Numbered from the stretch's first letter, positions 7,449 through 13,661 are shown. The stretch: 18,785 nucleotides of DNA from Candidatus Komeilibacteria bacterium (GCA_016204595.1 JACQKJ010000077.1:1-18785); one strand, 5' to 3'. Made by a program: numbers and translations. The notes: generated by a model from the letters alone, not told the origin.

Positions 7449-8462
7449 ATGTTTGATTCCTTCATCAGTTCCAGAACGCGTCCGGCACACGGAAAAAAAA
7501 TTCCGCTTCATCAGCATAGTTTGGTTTTCCTGATTGTACTCATCGTGCTGAGTTCCAGCATAGTGACGACAGGCCTTGTACTCCGTATTCGTTCCCAATC
7601 AGATGTCGGATATGCGGGTGCTGCGTCCCTGACCATTTGGTTTTCCGGCGATACAGAACGCGATGAGTTTGTGCCGCCGCTTATGGTGCAGCCTATTGCG
7701 GAACTGTCGACGACAGTTGAGGATTCATCCATCGCCTTGTATTCATTCTCGTTCCTTTTGGATGGTACATTTGATCCGCAGGAGATATCGGGCATAGCGT
7801 TTTTTGCAGATGGCGTTCAGATCGGCTATCCGTCTCTTCCGGATGAATACGGCCGGGTTCGGTTCATATTCGAGCCCCTGATCCTTACCCAAGGAAAACA
7901 TACGCTTGATCTGCGCATGACCGCCCCTGCTATGACCGGGGGATCCGCTTTCCGCGTCGTCGTGAACCCGAAAGAAGCGTTTACGCTCGCGAACGCCCGT
8001 GGCGATTCTTTTGAGCCTCGTATGCTGTACCCGTTCTCGTCGAATTTGCACGTCATACTGAATCATGGCCGCATTGGCGCTTTTGTGCGATCGAACACTG
8101 TTTCGTCCACCGGTCCGCAGCTTTCCGGCATCGTGCATTTCTATGCGGAGGGAGAGGATATGCGCCTGGATACCATTTCGCTTACAGCAGATCGCGATCT
8201 GACCGGTTCGCGCATTGATGTTTTTTCCGGTACCCAGTTCGTTACCAGCGCTCATTTTGTCGGAACCGATGCGCTTGTGCGTTTTGATGCGCCGGTGCAG
8301 CGGCTGCTCAGGACAAAAAATACGCCATACCGGCTGCTGCTCACCGATATCGCCGAAATCCTCGCGAGTGAATCCCCGCATGTTTTCGTTGCCGGTGCTC
8401 AGGCTCATAGCTACCAGTCTGGACAGGTTATTACGTTTGATGCGGATTTGAAGTTGTTCTAA
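7449..8462 (+). CDS. Anchored secreted protein of unknown function
   Basis: 337 aa from the ATG at 7449. An in-frame GTG at 7404 touches the prfB stop, but it lies upstream of the -10 box, so I prefer 7449. Residues about 23-46 are a single hydrophobic segment (SLVFLIVLIVLSSSIVTTGLVL) after a basic N-terminus, acting as a signal anchor. The remainder (about 50-337) alternates short beta-rich stretches without Cys, suggesting a beta-sandwich extracytoplasmic region, possibly two related halves (IAFFADGVQIG, then IDVFSGTQFV). No known motif is recognised. It may be a surface or envelope protein. It is followed by a consensus promoter and comEC. Confidence 0.75.
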   Translation: MFDSFISSRTRPAHGKKIPLHQHSLVFLIVLIVLSSSIVTTGLVLRIRSQSDVGYAGAASLTIWFSGDTERDEFVPPLMVQPIAELSTTVEDSSIALYSFSFLLDGTFDPQEISGIAFFADGVQIGYPSLPDEYGRVRFIFEPLILTQGKHTLDLRMTAPAMTGGSAFRVVVNPKEAFTLANARGDSFEPRMLYPFSSNLHVILNHGRIGAFVRSNTVSSTGPQLSGIVHFYAEGEDMRLDTISLTADRDLTGSRIDVFSGTQFVTSAHFVGTDALVRFDAPVQRLLRTKNTPYRLLLTDIAEILASESPHVFVAGAQAHSYQSGQVITFDADLKLF

Positions 8463-8487
8463 CGAAGGCACCGTCGTCAGCGAGGAT

Positions 8488-8516
8488 TTGCACTCGATAC
8501 CGGATTCGACTATAAT
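8488..8516 (+). promoter_or_regulatory. Promoter of comEC
   Basis: TTGCAC at 8488-8493, a 17-base spacer, and the full-consensus TATAAT at 8511-8516. Transcription would start near 8523, only a few bases before the ATG at 8529. This favours 8529 as the real start despite its repeat-derived N-terminus. Confidence 0.65.
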
Positions 8517-8528
8517 CTACGCCATCGT

Positions 8529-10196
8529 ATGAAAAGCGATGATACGCCCCGCGCGGCGGGGTCGCCCTTCCCGCCCGCCGAAGCCTCGGCGAAGGCGGGT
8601 GGGCGAAAAAGCGATGACATGCCGCCCGGTCATTCAGACCCTGCCCATTCGGTCTCGAGACCTCAGGGTCGAGAGAAGGGTCTTCAGACCCGAGCGGGAG
8701 GGTGGTCGCCCCGTGGGCGAAAAAGCGATTCACTGCACAGGACAGTGCTGATACGCTATGGCTGTAGCAGTTTTTTGATTGGAGTTGCTACCGCGAGCTA
8801 TTTCGTACGATCGCTGGCTTTGTTTTCAGTATTCGCGTGCGCGGTGGCACTGGCTTCATGCGTTATTTTTTTTGCAGTAACAAGGATTCGCTGGGGGTGG
8901 TTCGTTATTGCGTTTGTCTGCGGGTTTTCGTGGATGCTCTGGTATGATCGCCTATCGGCATGGCCACCGGCTCCTGTTGAGAAGATCACTATCAGCGGCA
9001 CCGTTCAGTTCGTCGAGCCGTTGTACAATAAGCAGCGCATTATTCTCCGCGCAGATGAGCCGCGCCCGGTTCGGAACGCCCGATTATTTATCTATACGGA
9101 GCGGTATCCGCTGCGACCGGTCGGTTCGCTCCTTCAATTCGAGTGCGTTTTGGAGAAACCTGTGGCGTTCGACGCGTTCGCGTATGATATCTACGCCGCG
9201 CGGAACAGCATTGCGTACGTATGCCGTTATCCGGCCGTGACACAACTGCCATGGAAGCACGGTATCAGGTCATACCTTTTTGCGTTGAAAGAATGGTATT
9301 CGCGATCGTTCCGCATATCGTTCCATGAACCGGAAAACGGGTTAGCGCAGGCAATGGTTCTGGCGAGAGCCGGTGAGCTTTCGCAGCCGCTCCGCACTGA
9401 GTTTTCACGGGCAGGCATCGTCCATGTCATTTCGATCTCAGGTCTTCACATGGCCCTGCTTACGATGCTTCTTGAAGTGGTCCTGCAGGCCTTTGGTCTT
9501 GGCCGAAGAGTTCGTTTCAGCATGCTCGCACTCTTTTCGTTTTTCTATCTGATGATCCTTGGTTTCCCGCCGCCGGCAGTCAGATCGGCGATCATGGTCC
9601 TGCTGCTCCTGTTCGCCCGCATCATCGGCAGGCCTTCGGAGGGAACGCACATACTCCTCCTGGTAGCAACCCTCATGGTCGTGCAGAATCCCTACCTGCT
9701 CGGTTTCGATATCGGATTTCAGCTCTCGTTCGCGGCTCTTGCTGGGATCATGCTCACGAATGAGTGGTGGGAACGGGTTTTACGCTTCGTGCCCGAGCGG
9801 TTCGCATTTCGTTCGGTGACGGCGATGACCTGCGCGGCGCAGCTTTTTACCTGGCCCTTGTCCGCGTATTACTTCGGGATGTTTTCGCTGGTGGCTCCGT
9901 TCGCAAATATTGCGGTTGCAGCACTCTTGGGCCCTGTCCTTGTGGGAGCGCTGGTCGCGCCGTTCGCTCTCGCCGTCCCGTTTGCTGCGCCGTTCGTGGT
10001 GTGGCCTACTTTTTTCATGCTCAGGGGGCTGGTAGTCGCCGCGCACTATGCTTCGAGAGTTCCCATGGCCGTACTTCCGCTCCCGTCGCATTCTCTTTCG
10101 CTCACCATTGTTTCCTATGCTCTCATGGGGATCGTGTATCTTCACTATGCGCGAAAAAGAAAGATACACATTCGAAGCTCAACGCTGTTACCATGA
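8529..10196 (+). CDS. comEC: ComEC/Rec2 competence membrane channel (N-terminal part)
   Basis: 555 aa from the ATG at 8529. It is the membrane channel for uptake of single-stranded DNA in transformation. Residues about 73-140 contain the first membrane segments, about 150-235 an OB-like soluble domain (ITISGTVQFVEPLYNKQRI), and from 240 the polytopic Competence domain with the diagnostic HVISISGLHMALL (299-311) and FPPPAVRSAIM. The C-terminal MBL domain is a separate gene overlapping by ATGA (10193-10196). Residues 2-64 are low-complexity Pro/Gly/Arg/Ser sequence encoded by palindromic repeats. The tripeptide KSD recurs at 2-4, 27-29 and 65-67. Without the inserts the protein would begin MKSDSLHRTVLIRYG. 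An alternative start is the GTG at 8745 (codon 73), which removes the repeat part. Confidence 0.9.
   Translation: MKSDDTPRAAGSPFPPAEASAKAGGRKSDDMPPGHSDPAHSVSRPQGREKGLQTRAGGWSPRGRKSDSLHRTVLIRYGCSSFLIGVATASYFVRSLALFSVFACAVALASCVIFFAVTRIRWGWFVIAFVCGFSWMLWYDRLSAWPPAPVEKITISGTVQFVEPLYNKQRIILRADEPRPVRNARLFIYTERYPLRPVGSLLQFECVLEKPVAFDAFAYDIYAARNSIAYVCRYPAVTQLPWKHGIRSYLFALKEWYSRSFRISFHEPENGLAQAMVLARAGELSQPLRTEFSRAGIVHVISISGLHMALLTMLLEVVLQAFGLGRRVRFSMLALFSFFYLMILGFPPPAVRSAIMVLLLLFARIIGRPSEGTHILLLVATLMVVQNPYLLGFDIGFQLSFAALAGIMLTNEWWERVLRFVPERFAFRSVTAMTCAAQLFTWPLSAYYFGMFSLVAPFANIAVAALLGPVLVGALVAPFALAVPFAAPFVVWPTFFMLRGLVVAAHYASRVPMAVLPLPSHSLSLTIVSYALMGIVYLHYARKRKIHIRSSTLLP
8532..8729 (+). repeat. Palindromic elements inside the 5' end of comEC, with direct repeats
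   Basis: AAAAGCGAT occurs three times: 8532-8540, 8607-8615 and 8721-8729. The last two share 17 identical bases (GTGGGCGAAAAAGCGAT at 8599-8615 and 8713-8729). The spacings are 75 and 114 bases, both multiples of three. The first interval holds the nested hairpins CCCGCC/GGCGGG (8570-8575/8594-8599) and GCCGA/TCGGC (8577-8581/8586-8590). The second holds GGTCTC/GAGACC (8651-8662) and GGGTCT/AGACCC (8678-8691), and a 29-base segment also present after ftsZ. Confidence 0.75.
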
Positions 10197-11068
10197 GAAT
10201 TCCGTACCGCACTATCGTTCGCTTGTATAGCACAGCAAGTGTACCGGCGCTCGTCTTGTTAAGTTCGCTCCTAGTCGTTTTGTGGATACACCGCTCCGCC
10301 GTCGTGTCGGTCCATTTTTTGGATGTGGGGCAAGGAGATAGCATCTATGTCCGTCTTCCTGACGGTGTCTCGATGCTGATCGACGGCGGGCCGGACAACC
10401 ATGTGCTTGATTCCCTCGGTCATGTGATGCCGTGGTGGGATCATTCGATAGACTATGTCGTTATCACGCATCCGGACAGGGATCATTTTGCAGGGCTTCT
10501 GGGCGTCGCGGAAAAATATGATGTTGGCACGGTTTTGTACAATGGCGACCAGGGAGATCGGTATTATGAAATGATGCTTGATGCATTTCGTACGCAGGGA
10601 TCGCAGCTGAAGGTTTTCCGTAGGGGAGACGCGCTTGCTTTTCGCGGAGGGATCACCATGCGGTTCGTCTGGCCGCCGGATGGATATGTCGGCTCAGGCA
10701 GGAATGATCGTTCTCTTGTCGCCTTGCTTTCATGGCGCTCTATTGATTTTCTTCTTACCGGCGACATGCCTGACCGTGAAGAAGAACTCATGCTGCGCGC
10801 CGAACAACTGCCCAAGATAGAAGTCCTCAAGGTCGGGCACCATGGCAGTGCGCATTCGACCGGCGAACAGCTGCTCTCTGCGATCCGACCGTCCCGATGT
10901 GTAATTTCAGCTGGGGCCGACAATGCGTATGGCCACCCGGCACCAGCAGTTCTTGAACGCTTGGCAGATGCCGGATGCCATATCCTTGAGACTATGCGTT
11001 CGGGCACCATTACGCTTATGACAGACGGTTTTCGGGCCTGGCAGCACTTGCCGCGCAGCCGTTTTTAG
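10193..11068 (+). CDS. ComEC C-terminal MBL-fold hydrolase domain as a separate gene
   Basis: 291 aa from the ATG at 10193, which overlaps the comEC stop (ATGA), so translation is probably coupled. The frame is open much further upstream inside comEC, but that part is a shadow. A membrane segment at about 15-33 is followed directly by VSVHFLDVGQGDSIYVRLP, the classic entry to the ComEC metallo-beta-lactamase domain. Metal-ligand motifs: THPDRDHFAG (92-101), LTGDM with D191, and GHHGSAHST (215-223); YGHP is at 246-249. In fused ComEC proteins this domain follows the Competence domain in one chain and is thought to degrade the non-transported strand. Here it is split off at the last membrane helix. 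All metal-binding residues look intact. Confidence 0.9.
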   Translation: MRIPYRTIVRLYSTASVPALVLLSSLLVVLWIHRSAVVSVHFLDVGQGDSIYVRLPDGVSMLIDGGPDNHVLDSLGHVMPWWDHSIDYVVITHPDRDHFAGLLGVAEKYDVGTVLYNGDQGDRYYEMMLDAFRTQGSQLKVFRRGDALAFRGGITMRFVWPPDGYVGSGRNDRSLVALLSWRSIDFLLTGDMPDREEELMLRAEQLPKIEVLKVGHHGSAHSTGEQLLSAIRPSRCVISAGADNAYGHPAPAVLERLADAGCHILETMRSGTITLMTDGFRAWQHLPRSRF

Positions 11069-11076
11069 CGTATACT
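11048..11076 (+). promoter_or_regulatory. Promoter of the receiver-ndk unit
   Basis: TTGCCG at 11048-11053, a 17-base spacer, and TATACT at 11071-11076 (context CGTATACTCA). It overlaps the end of the preceding gene. The ATG at 11106 is 29 bases downstream of the -10 box. Confidence 0.55.
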
Positions 11077-11105
11077 CAGTATGTTTACAATCCGTAAATA
11101 CACAC

Positions 11106-11483
11106 ATGGCCAAAAAAATAAAGATATTGATCGTCGAGGATGAGGAAATGCTCTCCACGATGTATAAGGTGAAGTTCGAGAACGAAGGGTATGACGTGTA
11201 TGCCGCGACGAACGGAGCCGAGGGCATTGAACTGGCGGCACAGAACGTCCCTGACCTGATCCTGCTGGATATTATCATGCCCAAAGTAGACGGTTTTGCC
11301 GTCCTCAAGAAACTGAAAGAAAATCCAAAAACAAAAGACGTTCCGGTTATTTTACTGACCAACCTGGGGCAGGACGAAGACATCTCGCGAGGCAAAGAGT
11401 TGGGCGCGACCGGGTACCTGATCAAAGCGAACAACACGCCTTCGGAAGTGGTTGCCAAGGTGAAGCAGTATATTAAGAAGTAA
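11106..11483 (+). CDS. Stand-alone CheY-like response regulator receiver
   Basis: 125 aa, a single receiver domain with no output domain. The acidic pocket is E11 D12 (VEDEE), the phosphoacceptor is D55 (LILLDIIMPKVDG), the switch Thr is T85 (VILLTN) and the conserved Lys is K107 (GYLIKA). All key residues are present, so it should be phosphorylated by a histidine kinase, which is not in this window. Single-domain receivers of this kind can work in phosphorelays or in pili/motility control; nothing local decides which. It has its own promoter, and ndk follows 10 bases after the stop in the same unit. The start has no clear Shine-Dalgarno, but beginning at MAKKIKILIVEDEE fits the fold exactly. 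Confidence 0.93.
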   Translation: MAKKIKILIVEDEEMLSTMYKVKFENEGYDVYAATNGAEGIELAAQNVPDLILLDIIMPKVDGFAVLKKLKENPKTKDVPVILLTNLGQDEDISRGKELGATGYLIKANNTPSEVVAKVKQYIKK

Positions 11484-11493
11484 GGATCGACAC

Positions 11494-12096
11494 ATGTTCA
11501 AAGCAGACGAGCTGATACAGCGCTCGGTGGTTCTCATAAAACCTGACGGCGTTGCGCGCGGCATCATCGGTGAGCTTATCACCCGCTTCGAAAAAGCGGG
11601 CTTTAAAATCGTGGCCATGAAAATGGTCTGGGTTGATAAGGAGCTGGTGAACAAGCACTACCCCGAGTCGCGCACCGAGCTTATGAAGGCCATTGGTACG
11701 AAAACCCTGGAGAGCTACGCCAAGTACGGCAAGGATCCGAACGAAGAACTGGGCACCATGGATCCCATAGAGATAGGCAAGATGGTCAACAAGTGGAACA
11801 TCGAATTTTTGAGCTCGGGCCCGGTCGTTGCCATGCTCTTGGAAGGTATCCACGCGATCGAAAGCATCCGCATGATCGTGGGTCATACCATCCCTGCCGT
11901 ATCCCAGCCCGGCACCATACGCGGCGACTACTCCATTGATTCTCCGGCTCTTGCCAATGCGCGCAAACGCCCCCTGCGCAATCTGGTGCACGCCTCGGGA
12001 AATGAAGAAGAAGCGAAATACGAAGTAGAACTCTGGTTCCGCAAAGAGGAGATTTACTCCTACAAGCGCGCCGATGAAGATGTGATGTTCGGGTAG
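11494..12096 (+). CDS. ndk: Nucleoside diphosphate kinase with internal insertion
   Basis: 200 aa, against about 140-150 for typical Ndk. It transfers the terminal phosphate between NTPs and NDPs via a phosphohistidine. The N-terminal motif SVVLIKPDGVARGIIGEL (11-28) and the C-terminal active-site motif RNLVHASGNEEEAKYEVELWF (from 162) with H166 are intact, as is PGTIRGDY (139-146). The extra length is mostly residues about 66-105 (rich in Lys/Glu, KTLESYAKYGKDPNEELG), between helix 2 and the beta-strand PVVAMLLEG. A Shine-Dalgarno-like AAGGA lies about 7 bases before the ATG. It is the second gene of a unit with the receiver. Confidence 0.95.
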   Translation: MFKADELIQRSVVLIKPDGVARGIIGELITRFEKAGFKIVAMKMVWVDKELVNKHYPESRTELMKAIGTKTLESYAKYGKDPNEELGTMDPIEIGKMVNKWNIEFLSSGPVVAMLLEGIHAIESIRMIVGHTIPAVSQPGTIRGDYSIDSPALANARKRPLRNLVHASGNEEEAKYEVELWFRKEEIYSYKRADEDVMFG

Positions 12097-12100
12097 GTTA

Positions 12101-12180
12101 GAAATTTGTAACTCGTAATTAGTAAATCGTAAATCGTAATGAGATCGTAATCATTCTGCGAATTACGATGTACAATTTAC
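12101..12180. repeat. Heptamer-period repeat forming an imperfect hairpin after ndk
   Basis: Units ending in GTAA follow one another every 7 bases (TTTGTAA CTCGTAA, then TTAGTAA ATCGTAA, then ATCGTAA). The block 12122-12140 is an inverted repeat of 12162-12180 with 17 of 19 positions matching. The two arms enclose ATGA...TCAT. No coding potential is seen. Similar 7-base periodicity is found at 5332-5482 and 16463-16576. Confidence 0.65.
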
Positions 12181-12198
12181 GGGCTGCACACCGATATT

Positions 12199-12219
12199 CG
12201 CTCATCCGAGCGTTTTTTT
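12199..12219 (+). terminator. Rho-independent terminator of the receiver-ndk unit
   Basis: CGCTC (12199-12203), loop ATCC, GAGCG (12208-12212), then seven Ts (12213-12219). It lies about 100 bases after the ndk stop, with the heptamer repeat between. Confidence 0.75.
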
Positions 12220-12232
12220 GTGCGTGAGGTTG

Positions 12233-12266
12233 ACCCCGCCCTGCACCGTACGGTGCAGGGCGGGGT
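12233..12266. promoter_or_regulatory. 34-bp perfect palindrome abutting a -35 box
   Basis: Two uninterrupted 17-base arms with no spacer (left arm ACCCCGCCCTGCACCGT, centre 12249/12250). The right end supplies the first T of the TTGACA -35 at 12266-12271. A copy of GGTTGAC flanks each side (12228-12234 and 12264-12270). It could be an operator for the promoter, a hairpin that blocks read-through, or a small inserted element with a direct repeat. No T-run follows it. Confidence 0.6.
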
Positions 12267-12293
12267 TGACATCGTTGGCGGCGGGTTTATACT
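12266..12293 (+). promoter_or_regulatory. Strong promoter of the small RNA
   Basis: Full-consensus TTGACA (12266-12271), a 16-base spacer, and TATACT (12288-12293). The predicted transcription start is near 12300. No open reading frame begins close downstream; the next convincing ATG is at 12568, after a terminator. Confidence 0.75.
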
Positions 12294-12299
12294 GACTAT

Positions 12300-12553
12300 A
12301 GCTCTATTCATTGAAATATAAATTCGTTCTACAACTATTTGCCTTGGGATCCTTATATCTGTCACGTCCGTGGACGTGCTTGCGGGAACCCACCTGAGTT
12401 TCAGGGGCAAATTTATATTCTCTGGATGGAGCAAACGGCACCAAGACTTGGTCCTGTGACATACTTCCGTGCATGCGGTTTGTATGGATGGAAGAATGTC
12501 CTTGACCCGGTCTTCGGGTGTAATCGGACGGCTTACCGACAAGCCGTTTTTTT
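12300..12553 (+). ncRNA. Probable structured small RNA, about 254 nt, family not identified
   Basis: The unit is bounded by a strong promoter and a terminator and has no credible ORF. Complementary segments: AATATAAATT (12315-12324) with AATTTATATT (12410-12419); TTTGCC (12338-12343) with GGCAAA (12406-12411); CACGTCC/GGACGTG (12363-12378); CCTGA/TCAGG (12393-12405); ACCAAG/CTTGGT (12440-12452); CATAC/GTATG (12460-12486); ACCCG/CGGGT (12505-12519). The segment TTGCGGGAACCCACCTG (12380-12396) is reminiscent of conserved 6S RNA sequence, but the two ends of the transcript do not pair as in 6S, so that is only a possibility. tmRNA, SRP RNA and RNase P signatures are absent. Alternatively it is a long attenuator leader of the gene at 12568. 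Confidence 0.6.
12528..12553 (+). terminator. Rho-independent terminator of the small RNA
   Basis: ACGGCTT (12528-12534), loop ACCGAC, AAGCCGT (12541-12547), with seven Ts from 12547 to 12553. It is a strong intrinsic terminator ending 15 bases before the next start codon. Confidence 0.85.
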
Positions 12554-12555
12554 GT

Positions 12556-12561
12556 TATAGT
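12556..12561 (+). promoter_or_regulatory. -10 box for a leaderless message of the gene at 12568
   Basis: TATAGT between the terminator and the ATG. With a usual 6-7 base gap, transcription would start at or beside the A of the ATG at 12568. The -35 (TTACCG at 12533-12538, spacer 17) is poor and lies in the terminator loop and stem. Confidence 0.35.
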
Positions 12562-12567
12562 GAGTAC

Positions 12568-12924
12568 ATGCGCTATACCTTCCTGTTGCGGTGGGTGCTG
12601 GGTACGGGAATAACGCTCGCGGTGTTCTATTTCGGTCGCGGTATTGCGGTATCGTCCTTGTATAGGGGGCTTATGCTGGCCATTCTCATCGGCCTTGCGA
12701 ATGCCGCTGCGCCGCATCTTCTGAGCACGTTCTCATTCGCGCGGACCATGCTGACGATAGGACTTGCCATGCTGGTGACAAATGCGTTTCTCTTGTACCT
12801 CGCGCAAGCGCTGCATCTGGGAATCCGATTCGCGTCATGGCAGTCGCTGGAGCTGGGAGCAGTAGTTATTGCCGTGATCACGTGGTTTTCTTCGATAGCA
12901 ATTGATCCAAAATTAACATCCTAA
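12568..12924 (+). CDS. Small integral membrane protein, phage holin 4-like family
   Basis: 118 aa from the ATG at 12568. The frame is open further upstream, but that part lies in the RNA gene and its terminator. It has four predicted hydrophobic segments (about 6-23, 31-50, 55-75, 90-110). The run LANAAAPHLLSTF...TMLTIGLAMLVTNAFLLYLAQ resembles the membrane protein family named Phage_holin_4_2 (PF04020), in which a short NALxxP-type motif is followed by LTLGLFxLxxNAxxL. Despite the name, these are mostly chromosomal proteins of unknown role; no phage genes are nearby. Another small membrane protein follows 10 bases later in the same direction. Confidence 0.75.
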   Translation: MRYTFLLRWVLGTGITLAVFYFGRGIAVSSLYRGLMLAILIGLANAAAPHLLSTFSFARTMLTIGLAMLVTNAFLLYLAQALHLGIRFASWQSLELGAVVIAVITWFSSIAIDPKLTS

Positions 12925-12934
12925 ACAAACACGT

Positions 12935-13378
12935 ATGACGACGCGATGGTATCCGATCCTGATGGACAGTGTAAAACTGTTTTTCCTGAACGTTTTTCTG
13001 TACGCCTTTTTCCTTGAAATATATATACTAAGTTTTTTGCTTGAAGAACGCTTTGGCGTCGAGCTCTCATTCGCGAGCGTGTTCGTCAGCGGTGTGTTCA
13101 CCTTCATTGCCCTGAGCGTCTGGATAAATGTCGCGCACGTATGGTATCAGTGGATCACGTCTGAACGGGAGTTGGCTCTGCGCGCGGTGCTATCCGAAAT
13201 TCCGTTCATTTTATTGCTTCTCATATTCTATCTTGTCTGGCAGGGCGTTCCTTCCTCGGCCGATGCACACGCGCAGATTACAAGTTTGTTCCTGCTGTTC
13301 GTCGCCTATTTCATAGCATTTCCGGCAGTCATAGTGATGGCGAAGACCCATCGGGAAAAAGTCGATTCCATGAGATAA
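12935..13378 (+). CDS. Four-helix membrane protein, unknown function
   Basis: 147 aa. Four hydrophobic segments at about 10-35, 44-66, 85-104 and 115-135, with short polar loops and a basic C-terminus (KTHREKVDSMR). There are no Cys pairs, no catalytic motif and no signal peptide. I do not recognise a family. It begins 10 bases after the preceding membrane protein, so the two are probably one unit. The stop TAA is at 13376-13378, at the edge of the A-run that serves as the T-tail of the minus-strand rpmB terminator. No Shine-Dalgarno sequence is visible. Confidence 0.75.
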   Translation: MTTRWYPILMDSVKLFFLNVFLYAFFLEIYILSFLLEERFGVELSFASVFVSGVFTFIALSVWINVAHVWYQWITSERELALRAVLSEIPFILLLLIFYLVWQGVPSSADAHAQITSLFLLFVAYFIAFPAVIVMAKTHREKVDSMR

Positions 13379-13406
13379 AAAAATTCCACGCCAGGTTCTG
13401 GCATGG
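13377..13406 (-). terminator. Terminator of rpmB
   Basis: Read on the minus strand: CCATGCCAG, loop AAC, CTGGCGTGG (9-bp stem with one G-T pair, plus coordinates 13386-13406), then AA and seven Ts (13383-13377). On the plus strand the stem is followed by GTTTGGCTTC, a poor tail, so it serves mainly rpmB. Confidence 0.75.
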
Positions 13407-13428
13407 GTTTGGCTTCTGTTTCAATTAG

Positions 13429-13611
13429 TTACGCCGCGACCTTTTCTTTCCGTAATGTCTTGATGCAGGAGGTGCAGAGGAGTTGACGGACACCCTCGAC
13501 GGTCCGCGCCTGCAAATTCAACATCATGCGGCGCTTGGTCGCGATATTCGAGTGGCTTCGGGTGTTCCCGATAGCGGGTCCGCGGTGACATCTGTCGCAG
13601 TTTTTGGCCAT
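13429..13611 (-). CDS. rpmB: Large ribosomal subunit protein bL28
   Basis: 60 aa, a normal length for bL28. The start MAKNCDRCHRGPAIGNTRSHSNIATKRR matches the family (cysteine pair, GP, G-N-x-x-SHSN, TKRR). It has two CxxC pairs, C5-x2-C8 and C46-x2-C49, so this is the zinc-binding form. It is a single gene on the minus strand between plus-strand membrane protein genes, with its own consensus promoter (13662-13690) and terminator. Its message would have a leader of about 45 bases. The start codon has no strong Shine-Dalgarno sequence. Confidence 0.95.
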   Translation of the reverse strand: MAKNCDRCHRGPAIGNTRSHSNIATKRRMMLNLQARTVEGVRQLLCTSCIKTLRKEKVAA

Positions 13612-13661
13612 TGTGTTGCCCCTATACTAGATTCGTGTATCCTTTATATATAACAGAGGAG

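Noticed and set aside
7743..8471. 242-codon open frame on the minus strand opposite the secreted protein gene
   Set aside because: The plus-strand frame has a signal anchor and its own -10 box; the minus frame shows no domain and no promoter.
9764..10192. Upstream extension of the MBL gene frame inside comEC
   Set aside because: The frame is open by chance over the comEC membrane coding region (Arg/Ala/Cys-rich shadow); the ATGA overlap at 10193 is the natural start.
12300..12553. tmRNA, SRP RNA or RNase P RNA
   Set aside because: No tRNA-like ends or tag-reading frame, no SRP GGAAGG apical loop motif, and no GAGGAAAGUCC-type RNase P core.
12568..12924. Prophage holin
   Set aside because: The family name suggests phage, but no endolysin, structural or integrase genes are present and the neighbours are chromosomal.
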